DNA from: Hyphomicrobium sp.
GTDB lineage: Bacteria > Pseudomonadota > Alphaproteobacteria > Rhizobiales > Hyphomicrobiaceae
DNA length: 64,000 nucleotides
Direction of reading: 5' to 3'
Assembly: GCA_030148425.1 (NCBI GenBank)
Contig: JASBTM010000008.1
Location: forward strand, 310,001 to 374,000
The notes under the pieces: model-generated
What the model saw: only the letters and a program-made list of their open reading frames with translations
Database searches by the model: none
What the model was told of the DNA's origin: nothing
Translations under genes and position numbers: made by a program
In this document: in pieces, positions 22,324 to 32,418 of the stretch
Layout: the number at the start of each line of letters is the position of its first letter
Position numbering within the stretch: position 1 is the first letter of the stretch

Positions 22324-22455
22324 ATGAAAGTCGCTGCGCTTGGATTATGCGTCGTCGCGCTCATGCTCGGAGCATGCCGCCGGGAGACGCCGGAATATGC
22401 GCCAATGAAGCTCGGAGGAACGGCCGCCGCCTCTCAGGCCATGCCGCACCAGTAA
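22324..22455 (+). CDS. Short putative lipoprotein (43 aa)
   Basis: SD-like gagggag, then MKVAALGLCVVALMLGACRRETPEYAPMKLGGTAAASQAMPHQ with lipobox LGAC; below the ORF-track length cutoff. Confidence 0.55.
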   Translation: MKVAALGLCVVALMLGACRRETPEYAPMKLGGTAAASQAMPHQ

Positions 22456-22680
22456 GTAAATCGTCAAATGCGCCTGGTCTTTTCAAGCATTTAGGCATCT
22501 GTGCAGCGCTGCCGCCACGCATTCGTCGTCTCGGCAGCACTGCTTCACTTTGGCTATTGTGAGCGGGCCTGAGTCGAACTTACCGTTGAGGCAACGTCAG
22601 AAGAAACGCTTTCGGGATAACGCCCAGGATAGATCGAACGGCAGATGACTGCCGCATCGAGCCAATTCTTTGGAGCGATC

Positions 22681-22803
22681 ATGACCGAAAAGACCGACGT
22701 GACCTTCCTCCTTGCTCTACTGATTTTGACGATTGTTGGCTTGGTCGCCTCTTCAGCCACTCATGCGGAAGAAGCGATTTCAGCAGCGCTGTCGTTGCGG
22801 TAG
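22681..22803 (+). CDS. Short hydrophobic peptide ORF (40 aa)
   Basis: MTEKTDVTFLLALLILTIVGLVASSATHAEEAISAALSLR with GGAGCG upstream of ATG; absent from the ORF track. Confidence 0.4.
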   Translation: MTEKTDVTFLLALLILTIVGLVASSATHAEEAISAALSLR

Positions 22804-22909
22804 TCGACGCTGCGAACTCAGCGTAATTCCGGAGCTGGTCTTTCCAGCGCGGCTTATTGTTTTTGGAAGTCATGACAGACCGGTCAAACCGTCGTCGCCA
22901 TGCGCTCCT

Positions 22910-23971
22910 TCAGTCGTAGATGTAAGTCACCATAAAGGTCCGGTCGGCCAAGTTGGAGCCCGCGGGAGGAATTGGGTAGCTCGTCTGCCGTGCCGCGAAC
23001 ACGACATCCTGGTTGAGCGACGAATCCTTCGACCCAGCGAGCAACTTCACGTTGACCACGTTGCCGCTCTCGGACAGCAAAATCTGCACCGTCACGCGAC
23101 CCAGAGTATTCGTCAGCTGCGGCATCGTCTGTTGCAGGGCACGTATCACAGCCCGTGCGAATGCATCGTTGAGACCTGATCGCGTGATGCCGGGCGGACG
23201 CTGAAATGCCGCTGCGCCACCACCACCGCTAAAACTCGGAGCGACAGCCTGCGGCGAGAAATCGAGCGCTGCGACCTTCTTCTGCGCCTTCGCGGAAGAC
23301 TTCGCCGCCTGCTTGGTCGTGCTCGGCTTCTTCGTTTCGTGCTTCGGCTCCGGCTTTTGCTCCGGTTTAGGTTTCGGCGTGTCCGAACTCTGCGATTTCG
23401 ACGGATCGTTATCCTGCAGCGAGAAGAGATCAGGCGGCTGGCTGTCAGGATTGAGATCGTCCGGCTTCGCCACATCCTGTGGCTCGGGTTTCGCCGGATC
23501 GGCATCCTGCGGCAGATCGGGTTCCGCGGTTTCCTGCTGCTGCGGCGCTTCCTGAGGCGGCGGCTGCTGCGGCACGGGCGGCTGCGGTTCCTGCTTTGCC
23601 TGCTCTGGCTGCGGCGGAGTCGGCGGCTTTTGCTCCTGAGGCTGCTGTTCGGGTTTGGCCTTTTGCTCTTGCTGCGTCGGCGCGATCGGGCCTGGAGGCG
23701 GCGTTACCTGGTCGGCAAAAGTCACTTTGCTGTTGAGATCTTGCTCGGTCACGAGCGAAACGCTGATGGCGTCGTCCGCGCCCTTTTCGCTGCCGAGACG
23801 CTTGTCTCCGCCGCCGTCTCTTGCTGCGCTTATAAAAAAGGACGCGTGCAGGAGAACAGCGACCGCGAGCGCGATGTAGAAATTCCGCTCGCGTTTCGTC
23901 GTCCCCGCACTCCAATGTGCGAAGCCTGCAACAGAAAGACCGGCCGTTTGCCCCACGTTTTCGGCAGTCAT
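22910..23971 (-). CDS. tonB: TonB-family energy transducer with a long Pro/Gln/Lys-rich periplasmic linker
   Basis: N-terminal TM; extended PPPGPIAPTQQEQKAKPEQQPQ linker; C-terminal GRVTVQILLSESGNVVNVKLLAGSKDSSLNQDVVFAARQTSYPIPP. Confidence 0.85.
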   Translation of the reverse strand: MTAENVGQTAGLSVAGFAHWSAGTTKRERNFYIALAVAVLLHASFFISAARDGGGDKRLGSEKGADDAISVSLVTEQDLNSKVTFADQVTPPPGPIAPTQQEQKAKPEQQPQEQKPPTPPQPEQAKQEPQPPVPQQPPPQEAPQQQETAEPDLPQDADPAKPEPQDVAKPDDLNPDSQPPDLFSLQDNDPSKSQSSDTPKPKPEQKPEPKHETKKPSTTKQAAKSSAKAQKKVAALDFSPQAVAPSFSGGGGAAAFQRPPGITRSGLNDAFARAVIRALQQTMPQLTNTLGRVTVQILLSESGNVVNVKLLAGSKDSSLNQDVVFAARQTSYPIPPAGSNLADRTFMVTYIYD

Positions 23972-24170
23972 GTGCCCAAGCTTAATCCCGACGGCATGAG
24001 ACTACGACGCTTGCCCCAAGCGCCGCCAACAATGATAAATGATCGGCGAAAAAAGGCCGAGATGCCGTACCCGCGATTATCTGTGCATGCGCCCGGAGGT
24101 CGCGGGAAAAATCCTGACCATCCCCAGAATTATGGCGATTCGCTGAATAAGTTGATTTTTCCCTGCCTCT

Positions 24171-25025
24171 ATGTCCGGAACCGCAACCATGGCGCGCAAA
24201 ACGGAACCTACCGGCCGAGGTTTGATCCGTGCGGGAATCGGAGGCTGGACGTTCGAACCTTGGCGCGGTGTATTCTATCCTGAAGGCTTGGCCCACGCGA
24301 AGGAATTGCATTACGCCAGCCGTCAGCTGGCCACGATCGAGATCAACGGCACCTACTATCGCACCCAAAAACCGTCGACGTTTGCGAGCTGGGCGAAAGA
24401 TACGCCTCCGGATTTCGTCTTCTCGCTGAAAGGCCCGCGCTACGCCACCAACCGTCGCGTACTCGCGGAGGCTGGCGAATCCGTCACGCGATTTGTCGAT
24501 TCAGGCATAGCGGAGCTTGGCGAAAAGCTCGGTCCCCTGCTTTGGCAATTCGCGCCGACGAAGAAATTCGACGAGCACGACTTCGGCGCATTTCTCGACC
24601 TCCTGCCTAAGAAGGCCGCCGGATGCCCATTGAAGCATGCTGTCGAGGTCCGTCACGCATCGTTCTGCACGGCGGAATTCGTGTCGCTTGCCCGCAAAAA
24701 ATCGGTTGCCATCGTCTTCGCCGATCACGCGACCTACCCCGCAATCGCCGATGTGACGAGCGACTTCGTCTACGCACGCCTTCAAACGGGGAAGGATTCG
24801 ATCCCGACGGCCTATAAGCCGGCAGACCTCAACCAATGGTCGGAGCGCGCGAAGATCTGGGCAAGCGGTGGCACGCCCGACGATCTCCCAATCATGGATC
24901 CGTCGCACAAGCTCTCACGCACGTCACGCGACGTGTTCATTTACTTCATTCATGAAGGAAAAGTACGAGCCCCCGCGGCCGCGATGGCGTTTCAGAAGCG
25001 CGTTGCGCCGACCGGAAAATCTTGA
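24171..25025 (+). CDS. DUF72 family protein
   Basis: IRAGIGGWTFEPWRGVFYPEGLAHAKELHYASRQLATIEINGTYYRTQKPSTFASWAKDTPPDFVFSLKGPRYAT. Confidence 0.93.
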   Translation: MSGTATMARKTEPTGRGLIRAGIGGWTFEPWRGVFYPEGLAHAKELHYASRQLATIEINGTYYRTQKPSTFASWAKDTPPDFVFSLKGPRYATNRRVLAEAGESVTRFVDSGIAELGEKLGPLLWQFAPTKKFDEHDFGAFLDLLPKKAAGCPLKHAVEVRHASFCTAEFVSLARKKSVAIVFADHATYPAIADVTSDFVYARLQTGKDSIPTAYKPADLNQWSERAKIWASGGTPDDLPIMDPSHKLSRTSRDVFIYFIHEGKVRAPAAAMAFQKRVAPTGKS

Positions 25026-25039
25026 CCCGCAAAGGTGCG

Positions 25040-25068
25040 AAAAAGGCGCCGGCACCGCCAGCGCCTTC
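25040..25068 (-). terminator. Rho-independent terminator downstream of msrB
   Basis: AAGGCGC..GCGCCTT stem with minus-strand T-run (plus: gaaaaaggcgc). Confidence 0.6.
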
Positions 25069-25086
25069 CAAACGATTTCGCCGCAA

Positions 25087-25494
25087 TTACTTCGTCGGCT
25101 TGTCCTCGTCGAGGTTGAGGCACACCGAGTTGATGCAATAGCGCTTGCCGCTTTCCGTCGGGCCATCGTCAAAGACGTGACCCAAGTGCGAGCCGCATCG
25201 CGCGCAGGTAATCTCGGTGCGCACCATGCCGTGCGACGCATCGGTGTGATAATCGACGGCGCCCGGCAAAGCCTCATCGAATGATGGCCAGCCCGTACCG
25301 GAATCGAACTTTGCGTCGGAAGAAAAAAGCGGGTTGCCGCACGCGGCGCAGGTGAATGTTCCGTCGGCCTCGGCATGCAGATATTCGCCGGTGAAAGGAG
25401 CTTCCGTCCCCTTCTCGCGAAGTATCCGATATTGTTCTGGCGTCAGCAGCTTGCGCCATTCGGTCTCGTCGACCGGCATTGATTTCTTGTCCAT
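25087..25494 (-). CDS. msrB: Peptide-methionine (R)-S-oxide reductase
   Basis: EWRKLLTPEQYRILREKGTEAPFTGEY..CAACGNPLFSSDAKFDSGTGWPSFDEA..RCGSHLGHVFDDGP..RYCINS. Confidence 0.97.
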   Translation of the reverse strand: MDKKSMPVDETEWRKLLTPEQYRILREKGTEAPFTGEYLHAEADGTFTCAACGNPLFSSDAKFDSGTGWPSFDEALPGAVDYHTDASHGMVRTEITCARCGSHLGHVFDDGPTESGKRYCINSVCLNLDEDKPTK

Positions 25495-25555
25495 GGCCGG
25501 AATATCGGCGGAACGGGCCCGGTCTTCAAGAGCGGATGCACGGCGCATCGACTTC

Positions 25556-25798
25556 TTATCTGGCGGTTCTCCGCCAGCGCCTCAGATTGATCTCGCGGGG
25601 CCGCGGCGGCCCATACTGCGGATAATGGCCGCTCGGGCGCCCCCAGCGGCGTAACAGTTCCATGTCATACGAACTCGCGACGCCCGCACGGTAATTGGCC
25701 CTGGCGTGCTCGACGTCGAATATCGTCTGCGCCTTTGCCGTTCCTCCAATCAGGGGCACAGCAGCGAAAGCCAAAAGCAGACATGCGGCGATTTTCAT
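25556..25798 (-). CDS. Small secreted hypothetical protein
   Basis: MKIAACLLLAFAAVPLIGGTAKAQ signal peptide. Confidence 0.6.
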   Translation of the reverse strand: MKIAACLLLAFAAVPLIGGTAKAQTIFDVEHARANYRAGVASSYDMELLRRWGRPSGHYPQYGPPRPREINLRRWRRTAR

Positions 25799-26092
25799 AA
25801 CCAAACCCAACTAACGGCCAGCCACACCGTGATTTGCAAATATTCAGCCACGGCCCAGAATAGGCGAATTCACCCTTCGGCGCCCGACAGGTCCAAAATA
25901 TAGTGACCGCAGTCTTTACTTGCGAGAACAGCCCGAAAGTCTCGCTCTGCTCATAAGCCGTTCGCTGGCCCGGACGTCTAAACGCCTCGCGCTTGCCACG
26001 TTCGAGATGCGAATCTGCTAGAAAGGGAGAATAATTCCGGGGCTCCGTGGCGAACGCCGTGGCCCTTCGCCCAAGCAACGATGGAGCACATC

Positions 26093-26377
26093 ATGTCGGA
26101 CCGGACTCAACTTGCCATCGGCCGCAACTCGATATCGGTGCCGCGACTGACGAAACGGTTCGTCGAAGCCGTGATCGCAACCGCGCTGACGTCGGTCGTC
26201 GCCTTCGTAATTCTGGTTCTGAACAACGTCCTGACCAACCGCGGCGGTTGGATCGAGGGGTTCAACGTCTGGCAGGCATTCATGCGCCAGCCTGCAATTC
26301 TCGGGACGATGCTGCTGACGTCCCTGGTCACAGTGCTTTTCCTGTCGTGGCAGCGCGACCGCGAGACGAAGCGCTGA
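26093..26377 (+). CDS. Small hypothetical membrane protein
   Basis: MSDRTQLAIG..; two TM segments VIATALTSVVAFVILVLNNVL and ILGTMLLTSLVTVLFLSW. Confidence 0.6.
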   Translation: MSDRTQLAIGRNSISVPRLTKRFVEAVIATALTSVVAFVILVLNNVLTNRGGWIEGFNVWQAFMRQPAILGTMLLTSLVTVLFLSWQRDRETKR

Positions 26378-26401
26378 TCTCAGGGTGCCAGCGCCCAAAC
26401 G

Positions 26402-26431
26402 AAAACGGCGAGACATAGATCTCGCCGTTTT
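26402..26431. terminator. Bidirectional rho-independent terminator
   Basis: Perfect 12-bp stem AAAACGGCGAGA/TCTCGCCGTTTT between convergent genes. Confidence 0.85.
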
Positions 26432-26476
26432 GAATTTGGGGAAACCTTGGATTTGCCAGCTTGAGCCGGCTTCTGG

Positions 26477-26896
26477 TTATTTCTTCAGGGCCGCGTTGCA
26501 CTGGCTGTAATAGCCGCCGCCCTTCTGGATCCACTTGAGACCGCCGTTGCCGCCGTTCCCTTTGTTGGCCTTGTACTGATCGAGGCAGGTGTGCATGCGC
26601 GCCTTGCCTGCGGTCTCTTTAGCGTATTTGCTGTCGACGGCCTTGGGGAATACCGCGCCCGATGCCGCCGTCGCCGTATCGACTTTGGCTGCGGGCTTCT
26701 CTTCGGTTCCGGCATCCGCGCCTGCGCATTCCTTCTTGCGGAATTCGTTCCAGGTCTGACCGTTCAGCGTACCCGCGGATTTCGCCGCCTGATATTTCAC
26801 GCCGCACTCTTTGGATGACAGGGCGAAGCCAGGGCTAGCACCCGCGACGGCGAAAGCGGCGAGTACAGCTGCAAATACCATGTTACGTGAAGTCAT
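26477..26896 (-). CDS. Secreted hypothetical protein, cysteine-containing (PsiF-like flavour)
   Basis: MTSRNMVFAAVLAAFAVAGASPGFA signal; CGVKYQAAKSAGTLNGQTWNEFRKKEC. Confidence 0.7.
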   Translation of the reverse strand: MTSRNMVFAAVLAAFAVAGASPGFALSSKECGVKYQAAKSAGTLNGQTWNEFRKKECAGADAGTEEKPAAKVDTATAASGAVFPKAVDSKYAKETAGKARMHTCLDQYKANKGNGGNGGLKWIQKGGGYYSQCNAALKK

Positions 26897-27187
26897 ATGA
26901 GGTCTCTCCTAGGACGGCGCATGGGCGAACACGACCCATGACAGGAATGATACCGCCACATTCCGGCTGGCTCAAAGGCACAAGCGGCCCTCCAGTCACC
27001 TAGAGCGATAGGGTATATGAGCTTGGCCGATTTGCGGGAATGCAAATCGTTTTGACTTACAAAAAAGTATAAGCCATTCGAACATTTTCATCATTCGCAG
27101 GGATTTCGACCGGCTTCAATGGCCGACGAACCACTTCTTAAGGTCAATAAATTGCCCATACAATCATCGATCCTTGAGGAGACCGGA

Positions 27188-27637
27188 ATGGTCCGCAGAC
27201 CGCCGACCCACCGCATAGTTGTAGCCTGCTTGGCGGCAGCTTGGGTTTCAGTCGGGTGCGGGACCGCATCGGCGACCGAGCCTGTTAAGGACCTCCTGGT
27301 AGCCACACGGGCGGCAATTGCCGCGACGAACCTGACGCCCTTCGATATTGGCTCCCGGTACGGTCAGGCGCTTGGCGCTTCCGAGACGTGCCCCGGGGGA
27401 AAATTGACCGCCAAAGCTGCGGTCCTTCCGTCTGTCTACGCCGACGCCAAGCTCGCGGAATTCGGCGCCCAGGAAAAGAAAATCTATGATGCCTGGATGC
27501 GCGTGAAACACTGCGTCCGCGACGACACGCCAGGCCAATGCAAGGTTATTATCGATGAGAGCTGCGCCACGGCCCTCTCCGAAATCGGACCGTCAGGCTC
27601 CGCCGTGCCGGGATTGTTCGAAATCTCGCGGCCCTAG
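27188..27637 (+). CDS. Secreted hypothetical protein
   Basis: ATG at 27188; MVRRPPTHRIVVACLAAAWVSVGCGTASA signal-like start. Confidence 0.6.
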   Translation: MVRRPPTHRIVVACLAAAWVSVGCGTASATEPVKDLLVATRAAIAATNLTPFDIGSRYGQALGASETCPGGKLTAKAAVLPSVYADAKLAEFGAQEKKIYDAWMRVKHCVRDDTPGQCKVIIDESCATALSEIGPSGSAVPGLFEISRP

Positions 27638-27663
27638 TCACACGGCCCCAATTCATCAGCCCG

Positions 27664-28008
27664 TCACGCAGACTGACGCTCACTCCTCCACCAACGCACC
27701 ACAAACGCGACGCCCTCCACCAACGCCCAGATAAAAAGAACCACGGTCAGAATCGAAAATGCAATCCAACCGAGGCTCGCAGTCAGTGACAGGCTGACCA
27801 ACAGCGGCTCGAAATCAAAGCCGAACGCCGGGCACGGCGCGCTCGCGGCATCATTCATTTCGCAGCCCAAAAGGGACGCCAGGAGCGCCGCAGCGATGAC
27901 GCCCGAAAACGGCGCCAAGGCTAACACGGTCGAGAACGCAACGATGAACCAGCGAAAGCGATAAAGCACGCACCCTCCGCGGCGGAGCCGCAGGCGACCG
28001 TAGAACAA
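27664..28008 (-). CDS. Hypothetical membrane protein
   Basis: Multiple hydrophobic segments; intact ORF. Confidence 0.5.
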   Translation of the reverse strand: MFYGRLRLRRGGCVLYRFRWFIVAFSTVLALAPFSGVIAAALLASLLGCEMNDAASAPCPAFGFDFEPLLVSLSLTASLGWIAFSILTVVLFIWALVEGVAFVVRWWRSERQSA

Positions 28009-28158
28009 CTGCCCGTCCCTCTAAACCGGCGGAAATCCGTTTGTGCACGCCATTGATCGATTGAGGTTAACGCCCCTCGTCCAGGCGCCTCCATCCTTCC
28101 TATTGATCAAATAGATTTCGCCCCTTAAGGGCCTCCGGACCAGGAAGGAACCTCGCCA

Positions 28159-28569
28159 ATGGCCGATCTCTCGAAATTACGCGCTGGATTGAGTGGATCG
28201 GTCAGCATGCCGGTAACCGAGGACCGCCTGGCGACGCAGGTCGGCAGCGGCGACGTCCCCGTCTTCGCCAGTCCGATGCTGATTTTGGCCATGGAAGCGG
28301 CCGCAGTCGCATGCCTTCGCGGCCACCTGCCGGACGATTACCAAAGCCTCGGCTACCACCTCGACGTCAAACACACAGCCCCCACCCCTCTCGGGGCAAC
28401 TGTGACAGCGACGGCCACGATAAAATCTATCGATGGCCGAAAGGTCACATTCGACGTCTCTGCTCACGACGGCGTCGAACCCATCGGAACAGGCGTTCAC
28501 ATCCGGATTATCGTTGACACACCGCGTTTCATGGCGCGCATTGCCGCGAAATCCCAAACACGGGGCTAG
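28159..28569 (+). CDS. Hot-dog fold thioesterase family protein (FlK-like)
   Basis: VGSGDVPVFASPMLILAMEAAAVACL..GYHLDVKHTAPTPLGATVTATATIKSIDGRKVTFDVSAHDGVEPIGTGVHIRIIVD. Confidence 0.88.
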   Translation: MADLSKLRAGLSGSVSMPVTEDRLATQVGSGDVPVFASPMLILAMEAAAVACLRGHLPDDYQSLGYHLDVKHTAPTPLGATVTATATIKSIDGRKVTFDVSAHDGVEPIGTGVHIRIIVDTPRFMARIAAKSQTRG

Positions 28570-28651
28570 GAAAAGCCCGGCAATCGTTTGCTCCCGTTCA
28601 TCTCGAGTCATCTATCGAGCCTTGAGCAAACCACACTGGAGCCGCAATGCC

Positions 28652-29839
28652 ATGCGATCGACGCTTGCCGTTCTCGCCTTTACCTTCGCGAGCCTTACGA
28701 ACGTGCAGGCATCTTTCGCTGCCACCTGCACGGCCAAGGAGTTTGCTGACGCCGTCGATCAATCCGGCGCCGGGCTGCGGACACTGACGCTCGAAGCTCA
28801 GCCAAAGCTGCAAGAACGCCTCAAGCGCTACAAGGAAGCGCTGAAGCTCAGCGATTCCGACTACGAAAATTCAGCGCTCGACGCGATTCAGGATTCCAAG
28901 CTCGACGAATTCGACAAGAAAAGCAGCGAGCTGCTGCTGCGCGTGGATTCGCTAGGACGAGTGCCCGAAGGCACAGAACCTGACTGCGCCAAGCTCAACG
29001 AAGTGAAGATGGCCGCGGCAGAACTCAATACGATCGTAAAAGCCAAGTCGGACTACATGTTGCAGCGCCTGGACGAGAAAATCGCAGAGGCCCAGCGCAA
29101 CGCGCCAGTAGCGACGGCCCCCGCGGAAGCGCCGAAGCCCGCTCCTTCAGCGGCCGTGACGCCCCCTCCTCCCTCTCCTCCCGTCAAGAAGCCAGCCCCT
29201 CCCTCGCTTGCACAGACGAAGCCGGCGGCGAAACCAGCTCCGCCACACACCGAGGGATGGGCGACGCACACGAAGCCCGACAATCCTGCACCGCCCGAAG
29301 TGGCGATGAGAGAACCCGATCTTCCCGTTCCGCCTCCCCCGCCGCCCGGCGAAGATGGTTACACCATCGAAGAAATCCGCGATGCGACCCGCGGCTTTTT
29401 CGGCACCGTATCGACAAACCTTGCAAGCGTTATCGAACACGCATTCAAGCAGTCAGGCCGCCCGACCGCATACGTTCTCGGAAACGAGGGCGGCGGCGCC
29501 TTCCTCGCTGGCCTGCGGTTCGGTGAAGGCACGCTCTATATGCGCTCGATGGCCGGCACCCGGAAAGTTTACTGGCATGGCCCATCGCTCGGCACCGATC
29601 TCGGAGCGTCGGGGTCGCGAACGATTTTCCTCATTTATCGAATGGAAGATCCCAACGCGCTCTATCGCAATTTCACTGGGATCGATGGATCTGCGTATTT
29701 CGTTGGCGGCGTCGGCCTGACGCTACTCAAGGGCGGTCCGGTCATCATGGCGCCCATTCGATCCGGAGTGGGTATGAGGCTCGGCGCCAATGTCGGTTAT
29801 TTGCGCTTTACCGAAAAGCCGACGTGGAATCCGTTCTGA
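28652..29839 (+). CDS. EipA/DUF1134-family envelope protein with Pro-rich N-terminal extension
   Basis: C-terminal YTIEEIRDATRGFFGTVSTNLASVIEHAFKQSGRPTAYVLGNEGGGAFLAGLRFGEGTLYMR; signal peptide MRSTLAVLAFTFASLTNVQA. Confidence 0.85.
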   Translation: MRSTLAVLAFTFASLTNVQASFAATCTAKEFADAVDQSGAGLRTLTLEAQPKLQERLKRYKEALKLSDSDYENSALDAIQDSKLDEFDKKSSELLLRVDSLGRVPEGTEPDCAKLNEVKMAAAELNTIVKAKSDYMLQRLDEKIAEAQRNAPVATAPAEAPKPAPSAAVTPPPPSPPVKKPAPPSLAQTKPAAKPAPPHTEGWATHTKPDNPAPPEVAMREPDLPVPPPPPPGEDGYTIEEIRDATRGFFGTVSTNLASVIEHAFKQSGRPTAYVLGNEGGGAFLAGLRFGEGTLYMRSMAGTRKVYWHGPSLGTDLGASGSRTIFLIYRMEDPNALYRNFTGIDGSAYFVGGVGLTLLKGGPVIMAPIRSGVGMRLGANVGYLRFTEKPTWNPF

Positions 29840-29852
29840 CACCTAAAAGAAA

Positions 29853-29876
29853 GGCCCGGTTTCCCGGGCCTTTTTT
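29853..29876. terminator. Rho-independent terminator
   Basis: GGCCCGGtttcCCGGGCC followed by TTTTTTC. Confidence 0.9.
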
Positions 29877-29877
29877 C

Positions 29878-30735
29878 TCAATTGGCGCTGTAGGGGCCGC
29901 TCGTTTCAGAATAACGCCGGCGCTTCGGGACGTCCTTATAGACATAGTCGCCGTTCTTGCGCCGATAGACCTTCGTGCGAACGCCATCGATGTAGACGTA
30001 GGTGTAACCCTTACGATCTTTCTTCCTGAGCTCGCGCGTGTCGTAGTCCTGGCTGGAGCTGCCACCCCAGAACCAGCTGCTGTCGTTGCTTGCATAATCC
30101 GCATCACGACGAGACTCGCGACGGCTCGCGACCGCATCCCGGTAATTCGGGCGTCCATGAACGCTGACGCGCGTCCGCTGCAGACCATGATGCTGCACGA
30201 GATTGTAGAATGTCTTCGCATTCGCCGGAGCCAACCGGATGCAGCCGTGCGATGCGGGCATTCCGAGCGACGCCAGATGATAAGTCCCGTGAACCGCTAC
30301 GCCGCCGTTGATGAACACGGCATTCGGCATCGGCGCGTTATCGTATTTGCGCGAGTACCACATGCGGGACGTCCACTGCGGATAGAAATTTCCGGTCGGC
30401 GTCGGGAACTGCGACGTGCCTGACGAGATCGCCCACTTGTAACGAGGCTCCCCGCCAACAGACACCGTCATCGTTTGTTTCGCCAGATCAATGGAAGCCG
30501 TCAGGGTCGGCGGTAGCGGGCGCGGCTTCACCACGGGCTCTGTTTTCGCCACGGCAGGAGCTTCGGCCGTGGAGTCTTTTGGATCTGCAGACTTGCCGAA
30601 ATATGTCGTCGTGCCCGACGGCGTTTCGGTCGTTGCTTGTGCTCCGCTTGCCGGAGCATCACTTGGCTCGGCCACTGCCGAAACCGAAGGAAGGGCAGCG
30701 ACCAAAGCCGCCACCAACGCAATCGCCCGCAACAT
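29878..30735 (-). CDS. L,D-transpeptidase (ErfK/YbiS family)
   Basis: SIDLAKQTMTVSVGGEPRYKWAISSGTSQFPTPTGNF..VFINGGVAVHGTYHLASLGMPASHGCIRLAPANA. Confidence 0.95.
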   Translation of the reverse strand: MLRAIALVAALVAALPSVSAVAEPSDAPASGAQATTETPSGTTTYFGKSADPKDSTAEAPAVAKTEPVVKPRPLPPTLTASIDLAKQTMTVSVGGEPRYKWAISSGTSQFPTPTGNFYPQWTSRMWYSRKYDNAPMPNAVFINGGVAVHGTYHLASLGMPASHGCIRLAPANAKTFYNLVQHHGLQRTRVSVHGRPNYRDAVASRRESRRDADYASNDSSWFWGGSSSQDYDTRELRKKDRKGYTYVYIDGVRTKVYRRKNGDYVYKDVPKRRRYSETSGPYSAN

Positions 30736-30932
30736 CAGAAACTCCCTACGCAACACATCAGTGAACATATACTACGGCGAAAGACACCGGACCGTTAATG
30801 GAAATTACCGATAAATCACAGCACGTACAGCGAGACCCTTCAATTAGCTTACGAAACGGTTTCCGGATTGGTCTCGAGAATTTTCTCCGCACCGCCGTAA
30901 CGCTTATGAACGGCCGAAGAGTTGCAGAATCA

Positions 30933-32381
30933 TCAAGCGTTGCGCCTAAGATTCTCAAACGATTTCAGCGCGCGTTCTCTCGCCGCCTTATGATCCACGA
31001 TCGGTTTTGGATAAGTTTTCCCAAGCGTCACTTTCGAACGCGCCAGAACATCGGCGTCCGCTGTCCAAGGCGAATGAATGTCGCTCACAGGTAACCGTGC
31101 AAGCTCGGGTACCCAGCGGCGCACATAGTCGCCGCCGGGATCGAACTTCTCTCCCTGAAGTACCGGATTGAAGATACGAAAATAGGGCGCGGCGTCCGCG
31201 CCGCATCCCGCGACCCACTGCCAGTTGGCTGAGTTGTTCGCCAGATCCGCATCGACAAGCGTATCCCAAAACCAAGCTTCGCCTTCAGTCCACGGCAACA
31301 GAAGGTGCTTGGTGAGAAACGACGCAACGATCATGCGCGCTCTGTTGTGCATATAGCCGGTCGTCCACAGCTCCCGCATGCCGGCATCGACGATGGGATA
31401 ACCTGTCATGCCCTTCTGCCAAGCTTTGAGATCTCGAGATGATTTGCGCCACTCGAATGCCGAAAATTCATCTCTCAACGGCGCATTGGGCATCTCCGAA
31501 AAGTGGAGGAGAAGCGCGTGAGAGAACTCGCGCCACACAATTTCCTTCATAAACGTCTCGATGGATTTGTCGCTCCCGCCTTTGTCATGCAGCGCCTTGA
31601 GCGCGGCGCGCCAACATGCAGCTGGAGAAATTTCGCCAAAGGCGAGATGAGGAGAAAGGCGGGACGTGCCGTCCTGATCGAGACGATCGCGAGCGCTCGC
31701 ATAATCGAAAAGGGCATTCGAAGTGAATTTCTTGAGGCGCGCCCGAGCCCCCGCTTCTCCAGGCCGCCAGGTATCAGAGAGACCGCCCGCCCAATCGGGC
31801 TTCGTTGGCGATAGCCCCCAATCGGCTAAATCGTCTGATGCAATGTCAAGCGAAGGCGCGTTGAAGTCGCGGGGCGCAGCCAACTCGTGCGCCACCAAAA
31901 ACTCTTTCAGGAACGCACGCCAAAACGGCGTGAAGACTTGATAGACTCTCCCCGAACTCGTGCGAAGTTCCTCCGGCTCGCGCAGAAGGCGGCCGCCATA
32001 GCGCTTGAACGCAATTCCCTTCGCGGTTAGCCGCGAATGCAGCAAATTTTCAGTGGCCACCGCGAAGGGCTCATACCCGCGCGTGAAATAAATTCCCGTC
32101 GCCCCTATCTCGTGCACGGCCCGTTGCAATTCGATTGCCGCATCGCCACGGCGTAAGATCAACCGCCCTCCAAGACGGGCAATATTCCGGCCCAAAGCAT
32201 CCAAACTTTTTGCGAGCCACCAGCGCGACGCGCCGCCAAGCTTCCATTTTCCTGCCGCGGCGTCATCAAGAACGTACAGCGGAACAATCGGAGCGCCGGA
32301 CTTCGCAGCGGCACTCAGCGCGGGATGATCGTGAAGGCGAAGATCGTTCCGAAACCAAACAATAACGGGCCGAGCGCTCAT
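30933..32381 (-). CDS. phrB: Deoxyribodipyrimidine photo-lyase
   Basis: VIVWFRNDLRLHDHPAL; WREFSHALLLHF; YPIVDAGMRELWTTGYMHNRARMIVASFLTKHLLLPW; DADLANNSANWQWVAGCGADAAPYFRIFNP. Confidence 0.97.
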   Translation of the reverse strand: MSARPVIVWFRNDLRLHDHPALSAAAKSGAPIVPLYVLDDAAAGKWKLGGASRWWLAKSLDALGRNIARLGGRLILRRGDAAIELQRAVHEIGATGIYFTRGYEPFAVATENLLHSRLTAKGIAFKRYGGRLLREPEELRTSSGRVYQVFTPFWRAFLKEFLVAHELAAPRDFNAPSLDIASDDLADWGLSPTKPDWAGGLSDTWRPGEAGARARLKKFTSNALFDYASARDRLDQDGTSRLSPHLAFGEISPAACWRAALKALHDKGGSDKSIETFMKEIVWREFSHALLLHFSEMPNAPLRDEFSAFEWRKSSRDLKAWQKGMTGYPIVDAGMRELWTTGYMHNRARMIVASFLTKHLLLPWTEGEAWFWDTLVDADLANNSANWQWVAGCGADAAPYFRIFNPVLQGEKFDPGGDYVRRWVPELARLPVSDIHSPWTADADVLARSKVTLGKTYPKPIVDHKAARERALKSFENLRRNA

Positions 32382-32418
32382 TGCTTTTCACCGCAAGTGC
32401 ACGGCGACGCCGCGAAAA

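Noticed and set aside
16141-28569. Fluoride-related functional link between crcB and the FlK-like thioesterase
   Set aside because: The genes are 12 kb apart with unrelated genes between; FlK-like hot-dog proteins are widespread and not fluoroacetate-specific
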